A stretch of 64,000 nucleotides of DNA, from contig NZ_CP092423.2 in NCBI RefSeq assembly GCF_022374895.2, forward strand, positions 4,464,001 through 4,528,000. Reading direction: 5' to 3'. A program made the translations under genes and the position numbers. This document shows, piece by piece, positions 61,387 through 64,000 of the stretch (the stretch's first letter is position 1; each line of letters begins with the position of its first letter). The stretch comes from Mycobacterium lentiflavum. GTDB lineage: Bacteria > Actinomycetota > Actinomycetes > Mycobacteriales > Mycobacteriaceae. Below the pieces are notes generated by a model. It was not told the DNA's origin, did not search any database, and saw nothing but the letters and a program-made list of their open reading frames with translations.

Positions 61387-63017
61387 TAGTCGGACCCCAT
61401 GTGCGGGTAGGTGTATTGCGTGGCCGGGACGAACGTCTCCTTGATGGTGCGTGCCGACGTCCAGCGCAGCAGGTTCAGCACCGAGCCGGCCTTGTCGTTG
61501 GTCCCCGAGCCACGCGATCCGCCGAACGGCTGGCGCCCGACGACGGCCCCCGTCGGCTTGTCGTTGACGTAGAAGTTGCCGGCCGCGAAACGCAACCGAT
61601 CCTGCGCGGTGAGCACCGCCTGACGGTCGTCGGCGATCACCGCACCGGTCAGCGCGTAGCGGGATCCCGTGTCAATCACGTCGAGGATGCGTTCGTAGGA
61701 ATTGTCGGGGTAGACGTGCACGGAAAGCAGCGGGCCGAAGTACTCGGTCGAGAACGCCTCGTCGGTCGGGTCGTCGGACAGCAACACGGTCGGGCGCACG
61801 AAATAGCCGACGCTGTCGTCGTATTCGCCACCAACCGCGATCGTGACACCGGCCGCGCCCTTGGCCCGCTCGATGGCATTGACGTTCTTGGCGAAGGCCC
61901 GCCGGTCGATCAGCGCGCCGCCGTAGTTGGTCAGGTCGGTGATGTCGCCGTAGCTCAGCCCGGCCGTCGCTGCAAGGAACTCGTCGCCCATCCGCTGCCA
62001 TACCGAGTGCGGGATGAATGCCCGCGACGCCGCCGAGCACTTCTGGCCCTGGTAGTCGAACGCCCCGCGAATCAACGCCGTGCACAACACCTCCGGGCGT
62101 GCCGAGGTGTGCGCGACCACGAAGTCCTTACCGCCGGTCTCGCCGACCAGTCGCGGATAGCTTTGGTAGCGGCTGATATTGGTGCCCACCTGCTGCCACA
62201 GCTGCTGAAAAGTCGCCGTCGATCCGGTGAAGTGGATGCCGGCCAGTCGCGGATCGGCCAGTGCCACATCGGAAACCGCGAAGCCGTCGCCGGTCACCAG
62301 GTTGATCACCCCGGGCGGCAAGCCGGCGGCCTCGAGCAGCTGCATGGTCAGATAGGCCGACAGTGTCTGGGTGATCGACGGCTTCCACACCACGGTGTTG
62401 CCCATCAGCGCGGGCGCGGTCGGCAGGTTGCCCGCGATCGAGGTGAAGTTGAACGGCGTGATCGCGTAGACGAATCCGTCCAGTGGGCGGTACTCGCTGC
62501 GGTTCCATTCCCCCGGCCCGCTGACCGGCTGTTGCGCCAGGATCTGACGGGCGAAGGCCACGTTGAACCGCCAGAAGTCGATCTGCTCACACGGCGAATC
62601 GATCTCGGCCTGGTAGGCGGACTTGGACTGGCCGAGCATCGTCGCGGCGGCGATCTTCTCCCGCCACGGGCCCGCCAGCAGGTCGGCAGCGCGCAGGAAC
62701 ACCGCGGCGCGCTCGTCGAAAGGCAGGGCTGCCCAGTCGTGCTTGGCGGCCATCGCGGCGTCGATCGCCGCCGTCGCGTCAGCATGCCCGGCGTTGGTCA
62801 GGATGCCCAATGTGGTGTCGTGGCGGTGCGGCGCGACGACGTCGATGCGTTCACCGTCGCCCATTCTGTGGAAACCGGCGATGACGTGCGGGAGTTCCAT
62901 CGGACGGTCGGCCAGCGCGGCTAGCTCGGCACGCAGGCGAGCGCGTTCGGGCGAGTGTGGGGCGTAGTCGTGGACCGGCTCGTTGACCGGTGTCGGCACC
63001 TGAGTGATCGCATCCAT
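61386..63017 (-). CDS. rocA: L-glutamate gamma-semialdehyde (P5C) dehydrogenase
   Basis: This 543-residue NAD-dependent enzyme completes proline oxidation to glutamate. The catalytic Cys is in YQGQKCSAASRAF, the general-base Glu in LVGETGGKDFVV, and the substrate loop GRQPFGGSRGSGTNDKAGS is near the end. The start is ATG 63017. It is the first gene of the rocA-putB operon and divergent from the PucR-type regulator across 84 bases. It corresponds to Rv1187 (also called pruA). Confidence 0.97.
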   Translation of the reverse strand: MDAITQVPTPVNEPVHDYAPHSPERARLRAELAALADRPMELPHVIAGFHRMGDGERIDVVAPHRHDTTLGILTNAGHADATAAIDAAMAAKHDWAALPFDERAAVFLRAADLLAGPWREKIAAATMLGQSKSAYQAEIDSPCEQIDFWRFNVAFARQILAQQPVSGPGEWNRSEYRPLDGFVYAITPFNFTSIAGNLPTAPALMGNTVVWKPSITQTLSAYLTMQLLEAAGLPPGVINLVTGDGFAVSDVALADPRLAGIHFTGSTATFQQLWQQVGTNISRYQSYPRLVGETGGKDFVVAHTSARPEVLCTALIRGAFDYQGQKCSAASRAFIPHSVWQRMGDEFLAATAGLSYGDITDLTNYGGALIDRRAFAKNVNAIERAKGAAGVTIAVGGEYDDSVGYFVRPTVLLSDDPTDEAFSTEYFGPLLSVHVYPDNSYERILDVIDTGSRYALTGAVIADDRQAVLTAQDRLRFAAGNFYVNDKPTGAVVGRQPFGGSRGSGTNDKAGSVLNLLRWTSARTIKETFVPATQYTYPHMGSD

Positions 63018-63101
63018 GTTGCCCAGGATCCTCGGCGCAACCCGTCATTCGGTTAGCCGATCGGACAAGATATGCCGTCGGTCGTAGTAAAATCAGACAA
63101 C

Positions 63102-64000
63102 ATGCGGGTGCCGGGGGTCGGACTGGGGCAGCTGCTGTTGGCGCTGGATGCGACGCTGGTCAGCCTGGTTCCGGACGGTCGGGCCCCGCGCGGCCTGGAC
63201 CTGCCGGTGCGATCGGCGGCGCTGATCGATTCCGACGACGTCCGGCTGGGCCTGGCGGCGGCCGCGAGCTCCGCCGATGTGTTCTTCCTGCTGGGTGTCG
63301 GCGACACCGAGGCGCTGCGCTGGATCGACAAGCAGGCGCGGGAGCACTCCCCGGTGGCGATCTTCGCCAAGGAGCCATCGGCCGAACTGGTGACCAAGGC
63401 GATCGCGGTCGGGTCGGCGGTCGTGGCCGTCGAGCCGCAGGCCCGCTGGGAGCGGCTCTACCAGTTGGTCAACCACGTCCTGGAACACCACGGCGATCGC
63501 AGCGATCCGACCGAAGACTCCGGCACCGATCTGTTCGGCTTGGCGCAGTCGCTGGCCGATCGCATCCACGGCATGGTCAGCATCGAAAACGCGCAGTCGC
63601 ACGTGCTCGCCTACTCGGCCTCCAACGACGAGGCCGACGAGCTGCGCCGGCTTTCCATCCTGGGCCGGGCCGGGCCGCCGGAGCACCTGAAGTGGATCGG
63701 CCAGTGGGGAATCTTCGACGCGCTGCGGGCCGGTGGCGAGGTGGTTCGCGTCGACGAGCGCCCGGAGTTGGGTCTGCGTCCGCGGTTGGCGATCGGGATC
63801 TACCAGCCGCCGCCCGGGCCGCGGCGACCGCCGGTGTTCGCCGGCACCATCTGGGTGCAACAGGGATCGGCGCCGCTCGCCGACGACGCCGAGGACATCC
63901 TGCGCGGCGCGGCAGTGTTGGCCGCCCGCATCATGTTTCGGCTGGCGGCCAGGCCGTCAACGCATGCGCGACGGGTCCAACAGCTACTCGGACTGACCGA
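63102..64000 (+). CDS. pruC: PucR-family regulator of proline utilisation, 3' truncated by the window
   Basis: About 299 N-terminal residues are visible, against roughly 540 in the complete mycobacterial protein (Rv1186c). It begins MRVPGVGLGQLLLALDATL with a PucR-like N-terminal domain, then a GAF-like segment (ENAQSHVLAYSASNDEADEL). The C-terminal DNA-binding domain lies beyond base 64000. In M. smegmatis the orthologue activates the proline genes. Divergent placement from rocA supports the same role. The frame is open to the window end. Confidence 0.9.
   Translation, partial: MRVPGVGLGQLLLALDATLVSLVPDGRAPRGLDLPVRSAALIDSDDVRLGLAAAASSADVFFLLGVGDTEALRWIDKQAREHSPVAIFAKEPSAELVTKAIAVGSAVVAVEPQARWERLYQLVNHVLEHHGDRSDPTEDSGTDLFGLAQSLADRIHGMVSIENAQSHVLAYSASNDEADELRRLSILGRAGPPEHLKWIGQWGIFDALRAGGEVVRVDERPELGLRPRLAIGIYQPPPGPRRPPVFAGTIWVQQGSAPLADDAEDILRGAAVLAARIMFRLAARPSTHARRVQQLLGLT

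Overview
The window is high-GC chromosomal DNA from a mycobacterium. From 1 to about 44.7 kb and again from 60.4 kb to the end, the genes follow the order known (from memory) from Mycobacterium tuberculosis Rv1248c down to Rv1186c: kgd, lpqZ, mdh, corA, lpqY-sugABC, mrp, tatB-htrA-rseA-sigE, the Rv1219c-1217c efflux set, glgC/glgM, tagA, gpgS, folP2, fadD6, dapE/dapD, fadD36, putB-rocA and the proline regulator. There are no PE/PPE genes and no insertion sequence. A small malic enzyme, a SUFU-domain gene, a second SDR copy and a large catabolic island are present that I do not remember from H37Rv, so a non-tuberculous and probably slow-growing mycobacterium is likely. I cannot name the species.

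Layout. 1-3.6 kb: the 2-oxoglutarate decarboxylase/dehydrogenase Kgd, cut at its 5' end. 3.6-8.7 kb: two tandem SDRs, lipoprotein LpqZ, a short malic enzyme, a 57-bp tandem repeat and malate dehydrogenase. 8.9-15.5 kb: CorA, then the reverse-strand trehalose-recycling importer operon (stress-protein-like gene, lpqY, sugA, sugB, sugC, SUFU gene). 15.6-20.8 kb: three membrane or CBS-type proteins, a lytic transglycosylase behind a CRP-like site, and Mrp. 20.8-24.2 kb: envelope-stress genes tatB, htrA, rseA and sigE. 24.4-29.1 kb: an O-methyltransferase, then a TetR-controlled ABC exporter set. 29.1-31.9 kb: divergent glgC/glgM and a tiny DUF3117 gene. 32.1-37.5 kb: tagA, a DivIVA-like gene, gpgS, folP2, a 58-bp tandem repeat, fadD6 and a LOG enzyme. 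37.6-45.6 kb: a P-loop ATPase, dapE/dapD, an MHS transporter, fadD36 and an alpha/beta hydrolase.

45.7-58.7 kb is the most interesting region: two paralogous cytochromes P450, an aldehyde dehydrogenase, a double-domain CoA-transferase, and an operon encoding a P450, two dissimilar acyl-CoA dehydrogenases, a MaoC-like protein, a DUF35 protein, a second MaoC protein, an Ltp2-like aldolase, a zinc alcohol dehydrogenase and a TetR regulator. The middle part has the same composition as the cholesterol igr operon (cyp125, fadE28/29, chsH2, chsH1, ltp2), but chsH2 is split into two genes and the activation and oxidation enzymes lie alongside. Together they look like a self-contained pathway that oxidises a terminal methyl group, makes a CoA ester and removes a short branched side chain by dehydrogenation, hydration and retro-aldol cleavage. 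The substrate is unknown.

58.9-64 kb: two small acidic proteins, an AlkA-like glycosylase, and proline catabolism (putB, rocA) with its divergent PucR-type activator, cut by the window end. No gene-free stretch exceeds 300 bases. I saw no tRNA, rRNA, CRISPR array, prophage or transposase.
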